Shown here in pieces: positions 7,431 through 15,715 of a stretch of DNA of 21,869 bases. The notes under the pieces are model-generated. The model did not search any database. It saw only the letters and a list, made by a program, of their open reading frames with translations, and was not told the origin of the DNA. Position 1 is the stretch's first letter. The number at the start of each line of letters is the position of its first letter. Source of the DNA: a virus. The stretch lies in IMG/VR virus record IMGVR_UViG_3300027608_000180, positions 1 through 21,869 of that record; one strand, written 5' to 3'. A program made the translations under genes and the position numbers.

Positions 7431-9689
7431 ATGGCTAAATTAACACCAGTTACAGGAAACCCATTTGCAGGGCTTGAATCAGTATTGGTTCAAAAAGAAA
7501 AGTCTCAGCGCATTGAGCCATCTGAGCGTGGGCAAATGGCTGGTTACTTGCAGTTGTTAAAAGATGCTGGCGCAGGTAAAGCGGTTATTGGTGCTGTTTT
7601 AAATGCAGGTTCTCCACTAGACCAAGCTAAAGCAATTGTTAAAAATCTTCCAACTGCTGAAATTAAGTTTGATGTTGTTGCAGGGAACTATGTTCCATAT
7701 ATCACATACAAAGATAAGAATTACGCAATTACAAAGCAAGGTCTAACTGGTGAAGATGTAGCGGAGTTTTTGACCCCATCTATTGCTGATATTGTTTCTA
7801 CTGGTGGAGTAATGGGTGCGCTTAAAGTAGGCTCACAATTGCTGCCTCCTCCATTAAGGACGTTGGCACAAGGTGCTTTAGCTACACCTGTAAGAAGGGC
7901 TACTGTTGCTGGAACTACATCTGGTGCAACAGACCTTTCAATGCAAAACCTTGCGCAGGTTCTTGGTGGAGAAAAAGATACTTCTTATTTGCAAGCTGGT
8001 GCAACAACTTTGTTTGGTGGATTTGGTCAAAGAATTGGTGAAAACTTAGCCAAGAAATTTGGCAACAAGCAGACCATATTAGATAGCCAAGGAAGACTAA
8101 AGCCAGAAGTTGAACAGTATTTTATTGACCAAGGCTTAAACACTTCAAGATGGACACCTGACATTCTGATGGAGTTGGATAAATTACGCCAACAAGCAGG
8201 TAGGTCATTTTTTGATGATGCGGTATTGTCAACATCTGTTGCAAAAGCAGAATCAAAAGCATCTGGAATACCTACAACAAAAGGTCAGCAAACTGGTGAT
8301 GTAAACCAACTTGCTCGTGAGTATCGTATGAGGGCTGGCGCATCTGGTGACAAAGCTGCTACTACCATGCGTGAGTTTGACTTGGCACAAGCCCAAGCCA
8401 TTAAAGAGGCGCAAGAGCGTTTACAGGCTCAAACAGGTAGAACAACTCAACCAACATTTACCACTCGTCAAGAACAAGGCTCTGCCCTTGCTGAAGACTT
8501 GCGTAAGACAGCATCTGCAAAACTCAAAGAAGTAGATGAAGCATATAAAGAAATGAAGGATGTTCCTTTTTCTGTTATGCCAGATGACTTCAATGGATTG
8601 GCACAATACGCAACAGATTTTGCTTTAGCTGGTGACAGGATTCTTGACCCTAAGTTGTATCCTGAGATGATGGCAAATATTAAGTATTTGCGTGAACTTA
8701 CAGAAAAGTTTGGTGAAGATTCTTTCTCTTTGGGGAAGACAGAGCAAGTTAGGCGTGTTCTTTCAAGAACTGCAAACTCTGCAAGCAATGACGAAAGAAA
8801 GGCTGCTGCTCTTACATCCATTAAGGCTTTTGACACATGGTTAGATGACTTGGTTCAACAAGGTAAGTTCTTGGGTGACGAGACTGCTGTTACTAAGTTA
8901 AAAGACGCAAGAGCAAAGCGTACAGAATATGGTCAATTATTTGAGCCATCTCAAAGGCTTGGTGGTGATACTGCTGGAAGGTCTATTGAGCAAATCATTA
9001 AAAATGATGACGTAACTTCACCCGAAATTGTTAACAAGATTTTTGGTAACGCTGATGTTGGTGGCAACCAAAATGCTTTTAGAACAATTGATAGACTTGT
9101 AAAAGCGTATGGCGCAGACTCACCAGAAGTAAATCGAGTTCGTGAGGCTGTGTTCTATCAAATTATCAATGGCTCTGCTGGTGACCCTGCTAATCCTTTA
9201 AAGGTTGTTCAAAGGATTGATAAAGCAACTAAAGAAGGAAGTGAAATTCTTGACTTAGTTTTTAATGGTGAAGACTTGGGTAAGTTGTTTGACTTGCGTA
9301 CTCAGCTATCTAGGGTTTTGCCTCCAGACAATCCATTGTCAGCAAACTTTGCTGGTGCAGGTTCTATCAATCGTTCTGGCTCTGCTTATGAGTTGTCAAG
9401 AGGATTGGGCGACTTGCTACAAAAAATATCTACTGGTGGAACATTAGCAGCCACAGGTGACCCTGTTACAGCAGGTGGTCAGTATTTATTGCAAAATGCA
9501 ATGGGGACTGCTAAAGATATATTTAGGAATATGCCAGCCAAAGAAGCGGTGCGTGGTGCGACAATACCTAATGCAATGCCAAATAGTTTATTGTTTCCAG
9601 CAACTAGCGCAGCAGCAGGTTCTCAATTAGTTGAACAGGTATATCCATATCTTGAAGAACTTTTATCTGGCGGTCTGCTAGGTCAATAA
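7431..9689 (+). CDS. large probable internal virion / ejection protein
   Basis: At 752 residues this is the largest protein in the window. An N-terminal globular part (residues 1-110) is followed by a hydrophobic, Gly-rich region (about 115-200, with PSIADIVSTGGVMGALKVG and a later GATTLFGGFGQRIGENLAKK) that may associate with membrane. Long helices fill residues 270-620, for example EFDLAQAQAIKEAQERLQAQ. The C-terminus repeats the Ala/Gly-rich, weakly hydrophobic character. Large helical proteins of this type beside the tail genes usually are ejected with the DNA and help form a channel across the cell envelope. No lytic transglycosylase or peptidase signature is visible. The role is inferred from size, composition and gene order. 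Confidence 0.65.
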   Translation: MAKLTPVTGNPFAGLESVLVQKEKSQRIEPSERGQMAGYLQLLKDAGAGKAVIGAVLNAGSPLDQAKAIVKNLPTAEIKFDVVAGNYVPYITYKDKNYAITKQGLTGEDVAEFLTPSIADIVSTGGVMGALKVGSQLLPPPLRTLAQGALATPVRRATVAGTTSGATDLSMQNLAQVLGGEKDTSYLQAGATTLFGGFGQRIGENLAKKFGNKQTILDSQGRLKPEVEQYFIDQGLNTSRWTPDILMELDKLRQQAGRSFFDDAVLSTSVAKAESKASGIPTTKGQQTGDVNQLAREYRMRAGASGDKAATTMREFDLAQAQAIKEAQERLQAQTGRTTQPTFTTRQEQGSALAEDLRKTASAKLKEVDEAYKEMKDVPFSVMPDDFNGLAQYATDFALAGDRILDPKLYPEMMANIKYLRELTEKFGEDSFSLGKTEQVRRVLSRTANSASNDERKAAALTSIKAFDTWLDDLVQQGKFLGDETAVTKLKDARAKRTEYGQLFEPSQRLGGDTAGRSIEQIIKNDDVTSPEIVNKIFGNADVGGNQNAFRTIDRLVKAYGADSPEVNRVREAVFYQIINGSAGDPANPLKVVQRIDKATKEGSEILDLVFNGEDLGKLFDLRTQLSRVLPPDNPLSANFAGAGSINRSGSAYELSRGLGDLLQKISTGGTLAATGDPVTAGGQYLLQNAMGTAKDIFRNMPAKEAVRGATIPNAMPNSLLFPATSAAAGSQLVEQVYPYLEELLSGGLLGQ

Positions 9690-9705
9690 TTTAACGGAGT
9701 AAATA

Positions 9706-11706
9706 ATGGCAAAGACCAAGATTTCAGAATACAGCAGTACCGCTAACAACAATACTGACATTAACAGTATTAACTTAGCGGAGGGCATGGCCCCATCATT
9801 GGTCAACAATGCTATTCGTACATTGATGGCTCAATTGAAAGACTACCAAGCAGGTACGGCTGGTGACAATGTAACTGTAGGCGGTAACTTAGCCGTTACT
9901 GGTACATCTACCATGACAGGTACTGTGACGGGTACTGCGGGCTTCTCTGGCCCTATCACCACAGCGTCAATCACAGCTACTGGTGGAACTATCAATGGTG
10001 CGGTAATCGGTGGCTCATCTGCTCAAGCAATTACAGGAACTACAGTAACTGCTTCTACAGGTTTTGTAGGCGCACTAACAGGTGCGGTAACTGGTAATAC
10101 AGCAGGTGTTCACACGGGTGCTGTAACTGGTAATGTAACGGGTAACCTGACAGGCAATGTCACAGGTAACGTAACTGCTGCTTCTGGAACTTCTACATTC
10201 AATAATGTCACGATTGATGGCACATTGGACATGAGTTCTGGAACAGTAGGAACAATTACTGGTCTTGCTACACCTACCAATGCAACAGACGCAGCCACTA
10301 AGGGTTATGTAGATACTGCTGACGCTTTGAAGCTGAATCTAACTGGTGGCACTCTATCGGGTGCTATCGCTATGGGTACAAACAAGATTACAGGTCTTGG
10401 TACTCCTACTGCTGATGCTGATGCGGTTACCAAGTCTTATGTAGATGCTATTGCCCAAGGTATTGATGCCAAAGCCTCTGTGGTTGCTGCTTCTACTGCT
10501 AACCTTACGTTATCTGGCGCACAGACCATAGACGGAATTTCTGTTATTGCAGGTGACCGAGTATTGGTTAAAGACCAGACTACAACTACCGACAATGGTA
10601 TCTACTTGTGTGCATCTGGTTCATGGACTAGAACAACAGACGCTGACACTTATGCTGAGTTGGTTGCTGCTTACACCTTTGTTGAAGGCGGTACAGTAAA
10701 CGCTAATAACGGCTTTATCTGTACTATTGTAGCGGGTGGTACTTTAGGCACTACGCCAATTACGTTTGCTCAATTCTCTGGTGCTGGTCAGGTTACTGCT
10801 GGTACTGGCATGAGCAAGACAGGTAACACGCTTAACGTGAATACTGCATCATCCTCACGGATTGTTGTAGGGGCAGATGAGATTGACTTGGCTACAACTG
10901 GTGTTACTGCTAGTACATACAAGTCTGTAACTGTTGACACATTCGGACGTATCACAGCAGGTACGAATCCTACTACCATCTCTGGTTATGGTATTACAGA
11001 TGCTTACACAAAGACTGAAGTTGATACTTCTCTGAGTGGTAAGTTATCGACTACTGGTGGCACAATGAGTGGTGCTATTGCGATGGGTACGTCTAAGATT
11101 ACTGGATTGGGTGACCCTACCAATAACCAAGACGCTGCCACTAAGACTTATGTTGATGGCATCTTAGGTAGTGCAACATCTGCTGCTACAAGTGCTGCTG
11201 CTGCTGCGACTTCTGCATCTAACGCTTCTACCAGTGCTTCTAACGCATCTACAAGCGCAGGAAATGCCTCTACAAGCGCAACAAACGCTGCTGCTAGTGC
11301 TACCAGTGCTTCTAACACTTATGATGACTTTGATGACCGATATTTAGGTTCTAAAGCATCTGCACCATCTGTAGACAACGATGGTAACGCTTTGCTCACA
11401 GGTGCTTTGTACTGGAACACATCGACTAATAACTTATTTGTGTGGACAGGTTCAACATGGACTAATGCAGCGTTTACAGCAGGTTCATTTGCTACTTTGA
11501 CAGGTACTGAGACTCTGACAAACAAAACTCTGACTGCACCAGTATTGACTACTCCAAACATCACTACTGGATTGTTAATCTCAGGGTCTGCTGGCACAAG
11601 CGGTCAAGCACTTCTTTCTGGTGGTTCTGGGGCAGCACCTACTTGGGGTACTGCTGGTGTTTCAACAGGTAAATCTATTGCATTGGCAATGCTCTTTGGC
11701 TTCTAA
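9706..11706 (+). CDS. long repetitive tail fibre protein
   Basis: This 666-residue protein is a typical phage fibre. The N-terminal ~55 residues (KISEYSSTANNNTDINSIN, then LAEGMAPSLVNNAIRTLMAQ) form the head- or tail-binding module found on many aquatic phage fibres. A shaft follows with TG-rich turns (residues 70-160), two copies of a 38-residue unit (residues 210-247 and 447-484), a beta domain about residues 250-340, and an Ala/Ser-rich helical stretch (about 488-540). A later GTETLTNKTLTAPVLTTPNI segment and a C-terminal GKSIALAMLFGF tip are also common in such fibres. It would trimerise and reach toward the cell surface. The ribosome site is ACGGAG at 9693-9698. No enzymatic domain is visible. 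Confidence 0.88.
   Translation: MAKTKISEYSSTANNNTDINSINLAEGMAPSLVNNAIRTLMAQLKDYQAGTAGDNVTVGGNLAVTGTSTMTGTVTGTAGFSGPITTASITATGGTINGAVIGGSSAQAITGTTVTASTGFVGALTGAVTGNTAGVHTGAVTGNVTGNLTGNVTGNVTAASGTSTFNNVTIDGTLDMSSGTVGTITGLATPTNATDAATKGYVDTADALKLNLTGGTLSGAIAMGTNKITGLGTPTADADAVTKSYVDAIAQGIDAKASVVAASTANLTLSGAQTIDGISVIAGDRVLVKDQTTTTDNGIYLCASGSWTRTTDADTYAELVAAYTFVEGGTVNANNGFICTIVAGGTLGTTPITFAQFSGAGQVTAGTGMSKTGNTLNVNTASSSRIVVGADEIDLATTGVTASTYKSVTVDTFGRITAGTNPTTISGYGITDAYTKTEVDTSLSGKLSTTGGTMSGAIAMGTSKITGLGDPTNNQDAATKTYVDGILGSATSAATSAAAAATSASNASTSASNASTSAGNASTSATNAAASATSASNTYDDFDDRYLGSKASAPSVDNDGNALLTGALYWNTSTNNLFVWTGSTWTNAAFTAGSFATLTGTETLTNKTLTAPVLTTPNITTGLLISGSAGTSGQALLSGGSGAAPTWGTAGVSTGKSIALAMLFGF
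10084..10176 (+). repeat. tandem TGN-type short repeat in the fibre shaft
   Basis: Short units of the form GTAACTGGTAAT / GTAACGGGTAAC / GTCACAGGTAAC recur and encode repeated (A/N/L)VTGN steps at about residues 127-157. The codons differ between units, so it is an old protein-level repeat, not a recent slip. Such turns form a triple beta-spiral-like shaft. Confidence 0.7.
10333..10446 (+). repeat. 38-codon fibre repeat, copy A
   Basis: First copy of a 38-residue unit with TGGTLSGAIAMGTNKITGLG and ending AVTKSYVD. It is identical to copy B (11044-11157) at 28 of 38 residues. This is the GAIxMGxxKITGLGxPTxxxDAxTKxYVD unit common in phage fibres, probably a beta-helical shaft segment. Confidence 0.8.
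11044..11157 (+). repeat. 38-codon fibre repeat, copy B
   Basis: Second copy, 114 bases long like copy A, with TGGTMSGAIAMGTSKITGLG and ending AATKTYVD. Many third codon positions differ from copy A, so the duplication is not recent. Confidence 0.8.
11170..11320 (+). repeat. Ala/Ser-rich low-complexity repeat in the fibre
   Basis: Units of about 7 codons (A-S-N-A-S-T-S and variants, built from GCT/TCT/ACA/AGC codons) encode SATSAAAAATSASNASTS and its continuation. The heptad spacing suggests a trimeric coiled-coil linker. Confidence 0.7.
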
Positions 11707-11715
11707 GGAAATATT

Positions 11716-12087
11716 ATGGCAAATCCAAATATCGTAAACGTCACAAGTATTATTGGTAACTCTTTATCTGTTGCTGTTGGTACGAGTGCAACTCAACTTG
11801 CTTCAAACGCTGCATCAAGTGGCAAAGTCTTTAAGATTAACTCAATCTTGATTGCTAACATTGATGGCACAGCAGCGGCTGATGTGACTGTAAACATCTA
11901 CTCTGCGGCTGCTTTAGGTGGAACAGGATTGGCAATTGCGTCAACTATCTCTGTACCTGCTGATGCGTCATTGATTGTGACTGACAAAACTACAGCATTT
12001 TATTTGCTAGAGAATCAGTCTGTCGGTGCGCTTGCTAGTGCGGCTGGTGACTTAGTTGCTACGATTAGCTTTGAAGAAATCACATAA
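11716..12087 (+). CDS. small beta-rich virion-associated protein
   Basis: This 123-residue protein has no signal peptide, membrane segment or Cys. Alternating strands such as SLSVAVGTSATQLAS, GKVFKINSILIANIDG, ADVTVNIYSA and SLIVTDKTTAFYLLENQS predict a small beta-sandwich. It lies 9 bases after the fibre gene, with ribosome site AAGGAAAT before its ATG, and 9 bases before the lectin genes. Small proteins of this kind beside fibre genes may be fibre tips, decorations or connectors. The precise function is not recognised. Confidence 0.65.
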   Translation: MANPNIVNVTSIIGNSLSVAVGTSATQLASNAASSGKVFKINSILIANIDGTAAADVTVNIYSAAALGGTGLAIASTISVPADASLIVTDKTTAFYLLENQSVGALASAAGDLVATISFEEIT

Positions 12088-12096
12088 GGACTCACC

Positions 12097-13011
12097 ATGT
12101 CCATGCGATATGCAGCGGGGTTTATCTCCGCATTTTACAATCCGCTAAAGAATCCTAACGCTCCTACCATTGGTACGGCTACGGCTACTTTTAGTGGGAT
12201 AACAGTTGCGTTTACTGCTCCAAGTAATGTGGGCGGTAGTGCAATAACAAGTTATATAGCTATAGCTAAAAGAACCTCTGATGGTGTTTTGTTTACTGCA
12301 TCGGGTGCATCGTCACCGATTACTGTTACGGGTCTAACAGCGGTTGCGTTTACAGCTACAGTGGTTGCGGTAAATTCTTATGGGCCAAGCGCATCAAGTG
12401 CTGCTAGTAATTCTGTAACACCCCTGCCAGCTATTGGCTCTGCATTAGGTGGTGGATACTTTGCGGGTCAAATCTCGACTGCTGGTAATGGTGTGGCTGA
12501 TTACAACCTAGTAGTTGGCCCTGTTTCTTCAGCACAAAGTACAAGCAAACAATGGAAAATAGTAAACACAACAACTGCTGGAACTACATCGGTAATTAAC
12601 GGGCCAGCCAATAGCACAGCAATGAATGATGTAACTCATCCAGCGGCACTATTCTGTGAAGCGGTTACTGCTGGCGGTTTTACAGACTGGTATATGCCAG
12701 CTAAAAACGAGTTGGAAGTTTGTTATTACAATTTAAAACCAATGACAACTAGCAATAACACATCATCTGGAATAAATGCAAATGCAGTTCCAGCAAGAGC
12801 TAGTAATTACACGACAGGAACACCTGCTCAAACTTCAGCTACAGATTTTCAAGATACAGGTGCAGAAGATTTTTTAAATGGTTTTTACTGGTCTAGTACT
12901 GAAGGTTCTAGTACGGCAGCATTTTGCCAAGATTTTAGTGACGGACTTCAGGCCAACTATGGAAAGACTAATTCGCTTTTTGTCCGAGCCATCCGCAGAG
13001 TTGCAGTCTAA
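12097..13011 (+). CDS. FN3 + DUF1566/C-type-lectin-like adhesin 1
   Basis: This 304-residue protein is the first of three tandem paralogues. Residues 1-20 are a short arm shared in style with its neighbours. Residues about 21-110 form a fibronectin type III domain (PTIGTATATFSGITVAFTAP ... GLTAVAFTATVVAVNSYGPS). Residues about 117-304 are a DUF1566-type (Lcl C-terminal-like) domain with DWYMPAKNELEVCYYNLKP, the hallmark of this C-type-lectin/FGE-like fold. The last ~41 residues have a conserved YWSST frame, a variable patch and VRAIRRVAV at the end. It probably binds a host-surface ligand while attached to the fibre. Only this copy has the FN3 domain. Confidence 0.8.
   Translation: MSMRYAAGFISAFYNPLKNPNAPTIGTATATFSGITVAFTAPSNVGGSAITSYIAIAKRTSDGVLFTASGASSPITVTGLTAVAFTATVVAVNSYGPSASSAASNSVTPLPAIGSALGGGYFAGQISTAGNGVADYNLVVGPVSSAQSTSKQWKIVNTTTAGTTSVINGPANSTAMNDVTHPAALFCEAVTAGGFTDWYMPAKNELEVCYYNLKPMTTSNNTSSGINANAVPARASNYTTGTPAQTSATDFQDTGAEDFLNGFYWSSTEGSSTAAFCQDFSDGLQANYGKTNSLFVRAIRRVAV
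12886..13011 (+). repeat. variable C-terminal patch, copy 1 (DGR-target-like)
   Basis: These 126 bases (to the stop) encode the YWSST ... VRAIRRVAV frame. The ends match copies 2 and 3 closely (TGGTCTAGTA; GCCATCCGCAGAGTTGCAGT), while the centre encodes different residues at many positions. This layout matches variable regions of C-type-lectin targets of diversity-generating retroelements. Confidence 0.55.
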
Positions 13012-13019
13012 GGAAACAT

Positions 13020-13682
13020 ATGCCAAGTTACTCAGGTGTTTTTACTTTACAAGCGCAGATGCAAGCTAAGGCGGCAAGCAATTGGCCGCCTTTTCCACCA
13101 GCAATTGGTGCGGCTTATGAGGGTGGGTTTTATGCAGGGCAAATTTCAACAGCAGGGAATGGAATTGCAGATTACAACTTAGTTGTTGGCCCTGTAGCGT
13201 CTGCACAAAATACAAGTGTGCAATGGAAAACAAGTAACACTAGCACAGCGGGAACATCATCTGTCATTGACGGCCCATCTAATAGTTCCGCAATGAACAA
13301 TGCAACCCATCCAGCGGCTCAATTTTGTGAAGCGGTTACAGCGGGTGGATATACGGATTGGTATATGCCTGCTAAAAATGAATTGGAAGTTTGTTATTTT
13401 AATTTAAGACCTACTACATCAAGCAACAACACATCTTCGGGCATTAACACCAACGCTGTGCCAAGTAGAGGAAGTAATTACACAAGTGGCACACCAGCAC
13501 AAACTTCAGCAACAGCATTTCAAACAAGTGGGTCAGAGGCGTTTATCAATAACACTTATTGGTCTAGTACGGAGTATTCTAGTACACCCGCATGGGCGCA
13601 GTATTTTGATAACGGCTATCAATACTACACCACTAAAACTAATTTACGTCGTGTCCGAGCCATTCGCAGAGTTGCAGTTTAA
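13020..13682 (+). CDS. DUF1566/C-type-lectin-like adhesin 2
   Basis: This 220-residue paralogue lacks the FN3 domain. Its N-terminus (YSGVFTLQAQMQAKAASNWP, residues 4-23) is a short module found on many phage tip proteins and related to that of adhesin 3. The lectin-like domain (about residues 30-220) keeps GGFYAGQISTAGNGIADYNL, DWYMPAKNELEVCYFNL and the C-terminal frame from YWSST to VRAIRRVAV. The patch between differs from adhesin 1 at most exposed-looking positions. It follows adhesin 1 by 8 bases with a good AAGGAAA ribosome site. Role: receptor recognition, inferred. Confidence 0.8.
   Translation: MPSYSGVFTLQAQMQAKAASNWPPFPPAIGAAYEGGFYAGQISTAGNGIADYNLVVGPVASAQNTSVQWKTSNTSTAGTSSVIDGPSNSSAMNNATHPAAQFCEAVTAGGYTDWYMPAKNELEVCYFNLRPTTSSNNTSSGINTNAVPSRGSNYTSGTPAQTSATAFQTSGSEAFINNTYWSSTEYSSTPAWAQYFDNGYQYYTTKTNLRRVRAIRRVAV
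13557..13682 (+). repeat. variable C-terminal patch, copy 2 (DGR-target-like)
   Basis: Also exactly 126 bases. Against copy 1 about 16 codons in the centre change residue, mostly at first and second codon positions, with Tyr, Asn, Asp, Thr, Leu, Arg at the variable sites. Several codons in the conserved part differ silently, so it is not a fresh copy of the same template. Confidence 0.55.
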
Positions 13683-13691
13683 AGGACAACC

Positions 13692-14441
13692 ATGAGCCAA
13701 AAATATCCAGGCGGGTTTATTACAAAGAGTCCTGTAGCACCAGCAGGCCCTTATGAAACAAGCGTTGCAAAAGGCGTGTGGACACTTGACCAAGCTATGC
13801 AATTTAAGAAACAAGGGCTATGGCCTACTGCTGGAAATACTGCACCCCCAACAGTAATTGGTGAGGCTTATGGTGGTGGATATTACGCAGGTCAAATTGG
13901 TATCTCTAGCGTAGCAACACATTATTTAATTGTTGCTCCTTTATCATCAGGGCAAAGTAACTTAGCTTGGAAAAACGCAAACACAGCTACTACTGGTGCT
14001 GATAGCGTTATTGATGGGCCACAGAATACTGCTGACATGGTAGCTGATGGAAGTTCTACTGTTTATCCCGCTGCTTACTTTTGTAATGATGCGGTAATTG
14101 GTGGTTTTTCTGATTGGTATATGCCAGCTAAAAATGAACTGGAAGTTTGCTATTTCAATCTAAAGCCAGATACAACTAGCAATGTTACAAATTCTGGAAC
14201 TAACGCTAACGCAGTACCAGCCAGAGCCAGCAATTACACAACTGGCAACCCTGCACAAACTTCAGCAGTGTTGTTTAAAGTTGATGCAGCGCAACCTTTT
14301 GCAATTGATAATTATTGGTCTAGTAGTGAGTTTTCTTCCACAGTTGCGTGGAGGCAATATTTTGGTAATGGCTATCAGAAAAATTATGGTAGCAAAAGTA
14401 GTGCAAATCTTGTAAGAGCCATCCGCAGAATTGCAGTTTAA
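13692..14441 (+). CDS. DUF1566/C-type-lectin-like adhesin 3
   Basis: This 249-residue paralogue starts MSQKYPGGFITKSP, then has a GVWTLDQAMQFKKQGLWP module (residues about 28-45), the same kind as in adhesin 2 but longer. The lectin-like domain (about residues 55-249) keeps GGGYYAGQI and DWYMPAKNELEVCYFNLKP. It ends with the YWSSSEFSST frame, a variable patch one residue longer than in copies 1 and 2, and VRAIRRIAV. It is the most diverged of the three in the middle part. Ribosome site AAAGGA precedes the ATG. It probably provides a further binding specificity on the same tail. Confidence 0.8.
   Translation: MSQKYPGGFITKSPVAPAGPYETSVAKGVWTLDQAMQFKKQGLWPTAGNTAPPTVIGEAYGGGYYAGQIGISSVATHYLIVAPLSSGQSNLAWKNANTATTGADSVIDGPQNTADMVADGSSTVYPAAYFCNDAVIGGFSDWYMPAKNELEVCYFNLKPDTTSNVTNSGTNANAVPARASNYTTGNPAQTSAVLFKVDAAQPFAIDNYWSSSEFSSTVAWRQYFGNGYQKNYGSKSSANLVRAIRRIAV
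14313..14441 (+). repeat. variable C-terminal patch, copy 3 (DGR-target-like)
   Basis: This copy is 129 bases, one codon longer. It keeps TATTGGTCTAGTAG at the start and AGAGCCATCCGCAGAATTGC near the end. The centre encodes V, R, Y, G, Y, K and N/Y/G/S-rich positions that differ from both other copies. Confidence 0.5.
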
Positions 14442-14462
14442 TTTTTTATAAGGAGCATAACA

Positions 14463-14897
14463 ATGTTTATTTGTGTAACAGAAGTTGACCACAACACCCG
14501 TATCCCTTGCACTGTTGAACCACAGCGCACAGGGCCATCTATGCCCGCCATAAAGGGCTTAAAAGTAGTATGGCAAGACAAGTCAACATGGCCTGTTGAA
14601 CTAGCCTCAGATGGCACATATTTGCGTGCGCCTAAATACTATGGCACTTGCGATGACGATGCCGATACTACTATCGCTGGTGTCTTGCAAGTCTTGACTG
14701 AAACAGAATACAACGCACTTAGAGTTACAGAGCATGAAGCCACTAAGCCTTATCCATCTTGGATTGGTTACTTGGACACAATGAGTTGGTCTGCTCCTGT
14801 AGCACGTCCTGTAGATGCGGTGATGAATGGCGGCAATGTTCGTTATCAATGGGATGAAGCTACCCTTAATTGGATTGCTCAGACTGCACAAGCATGA
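14463..14897 (+). CDS. small protein after the adhesin genes (possible fibre-assembly factor)
   Basis: This 144-residue soluble protein has no recognised family with certainty. It has a beta-like first half (KGLKVVWQDKSTWPVELASD, residues 30-49; a CDDDAD acidic turn near 60) and a C-terminal part with NGGNVRYQWDEATLNWIAQ, a Trp-rich end that recalls tail-fibre-assembly proteins. A strong AAGGAG ribosome site is at 14450-14455. The stop overlaps the sulfotransferase start by ATGA, so the sulfation genes are coupled to it. A chaperone or fibre-associated role is only suggested by position. Confidence 0.6.
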   Translation: MFICVTEVDHNTRIPCTVEPQRTGPSMPAIKGLKVVWQDKSTWPVELASDGTYLRAPKYYGTCDDDADTTIAGVLQVLTETEYNALRVTEHEATKPYPSWIGYLDTMSWSAPVARPVDAVMNGGNVRYQWDEATLNWIAQTAQA

Positions 14898-15715
14898 AAG
14901 AGTTTTACTTTATCTCAGGTTTGCCAAGGTCAGGCTCAACCCTGCTTTCGGCTATTCTGCGTCAAAACCCTGAGTTTTATGCAGATATATCTTCACCCGT
15001 ACAAGGCTTGGTTACATCAACCATCAATGTTATTACGGGAAGTGAGAGCAACCACACAATAGATGAAGATAGACGTAGGCACATCCTCAAGTCAATATTC
15101 AATTCGTTTTATGAATCAGTCACCCCAAGCACAGTTTTTGACACTAGCAGGGGATGGACTTCTAAGACTTCTTTATTGAAAGACCTGTACCCACAGACAA
15201 AGATTATTTGCTGTGTGCGTGACTTGCCTTGGATACTTGATAGTTTTGAGCGTATTTCTGCCAAAAACTCCTTATATGGTGCGGCACTAACAGACGATGA
15301 AGCTAGGCAAACAGTCACTACAAGATGCGATGCTTTAATGGATGTTAAAAAAGAAGGCCAAGTGGTCAAGCCTTACTATTTCCTAGAAGAAGGTCTGTTG
15401 TTAAACCCCGACATGATTATGTTGGTGGAGTACGAATCTCTGTGCAAAAAGCCTGAGAGTGTGATGCGTGAGATATACAATTTCATTGGCAAACCTTATT
15501 ACCAGCACGACTATAAAAATGTCGAGTATGAGAATGAAGTGTTTGACAAAGCCTTGAATATGAAAAGCCTTCATACAGTACGAAAAGAAGTTACATGGCA
15601 AGAACGTCCATCTATTCTTCCTAAGTCTGTATGGGAGAAGTATTCTGGCAAAGAGTTCTGGCGCACACCCGCACCAGAGTTTGCAATGAAACAACTGTAT
15701 AAGGTCAAGGGATGA
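14894..15715 (+). CDS. PAPS-dependent sulfotransferase
   Basis: This 274-residue protein belongs to the sulfotransferase superfamily, which moves a sulfate group from PAPS to a hydroxyl or amine of a glycan, lipid or protein. The 5'-phosphosulfate-binding loop is clear at residues 8-18 (SGLPRSGSTLL). The 3'-phosphate-binding segment is at residues 107-120 (CVRDLPWILDSFER), with the expected Arg and Ser. The length is normal for bacterial and phage members. The ATG at 14894 is chosen over an in-frame ATG 24 bases upstream because it gives a 4-base ATGA overlap with the preceding gene. It overlaps the next gene, an APS-kinase-like fusion, by 4 bases. The acceptor is unknown; host-surface glycan or virion adhesin are both possible. 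Confidence 0.85.
   Translation: MKEFYFISGLPRSGSTLLSAILRQNPEFYADISSPVQGLVTSTINVITGSESNHTIDEDRRRHILKSIFNSFYESVTPSTVFDTSRGWTSKTSLLKDLYPQTKIICCVRDLPWILDSFERISAKNSLYGAALTDDEARQTVTTRCDALMDVKKEGQVVKPYYFLEEGLLLNPDMIMLVEYESLCKKPESVMREIYNFIGKPYYQHDYKNVEYENEVFDKALNMKSLHTVRKEVTWQERPSILPKSVWEKYSGKEFWRTPAPEFAMKQLYKVKG

Noticed and set aside
10084-10176. Possible CRISPR or microsatellite from the regular GGTAAC units
   Set aside because: The units are in-frame, codon-varied and encode VTGN fibre turns; there are no spacers.
10110-11597. Several minus-strand frames (Val/Pro-rich) across the tail fibre
   Set aside because: They arise from the repetitive Thr/Gly codons of the fibre on the other strand, and have no ribosome sites or domain features.
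12886-14441. An active diversity-generating retroelement within the window
   Set aside because: No reverse transcriptase, accessory gene or template repeat is present, and constant codons differ silently between the copies. Only target-like proteins are supported.
14870-14893. Earlier ATG for the sulfotransferase (8 residues longer)
   Set aside because: The extra residues are Cys/Ser/Asp-rich and come before the normal beta strand; the ATG at 14894 gives the ATGA overlap used throughout this region.
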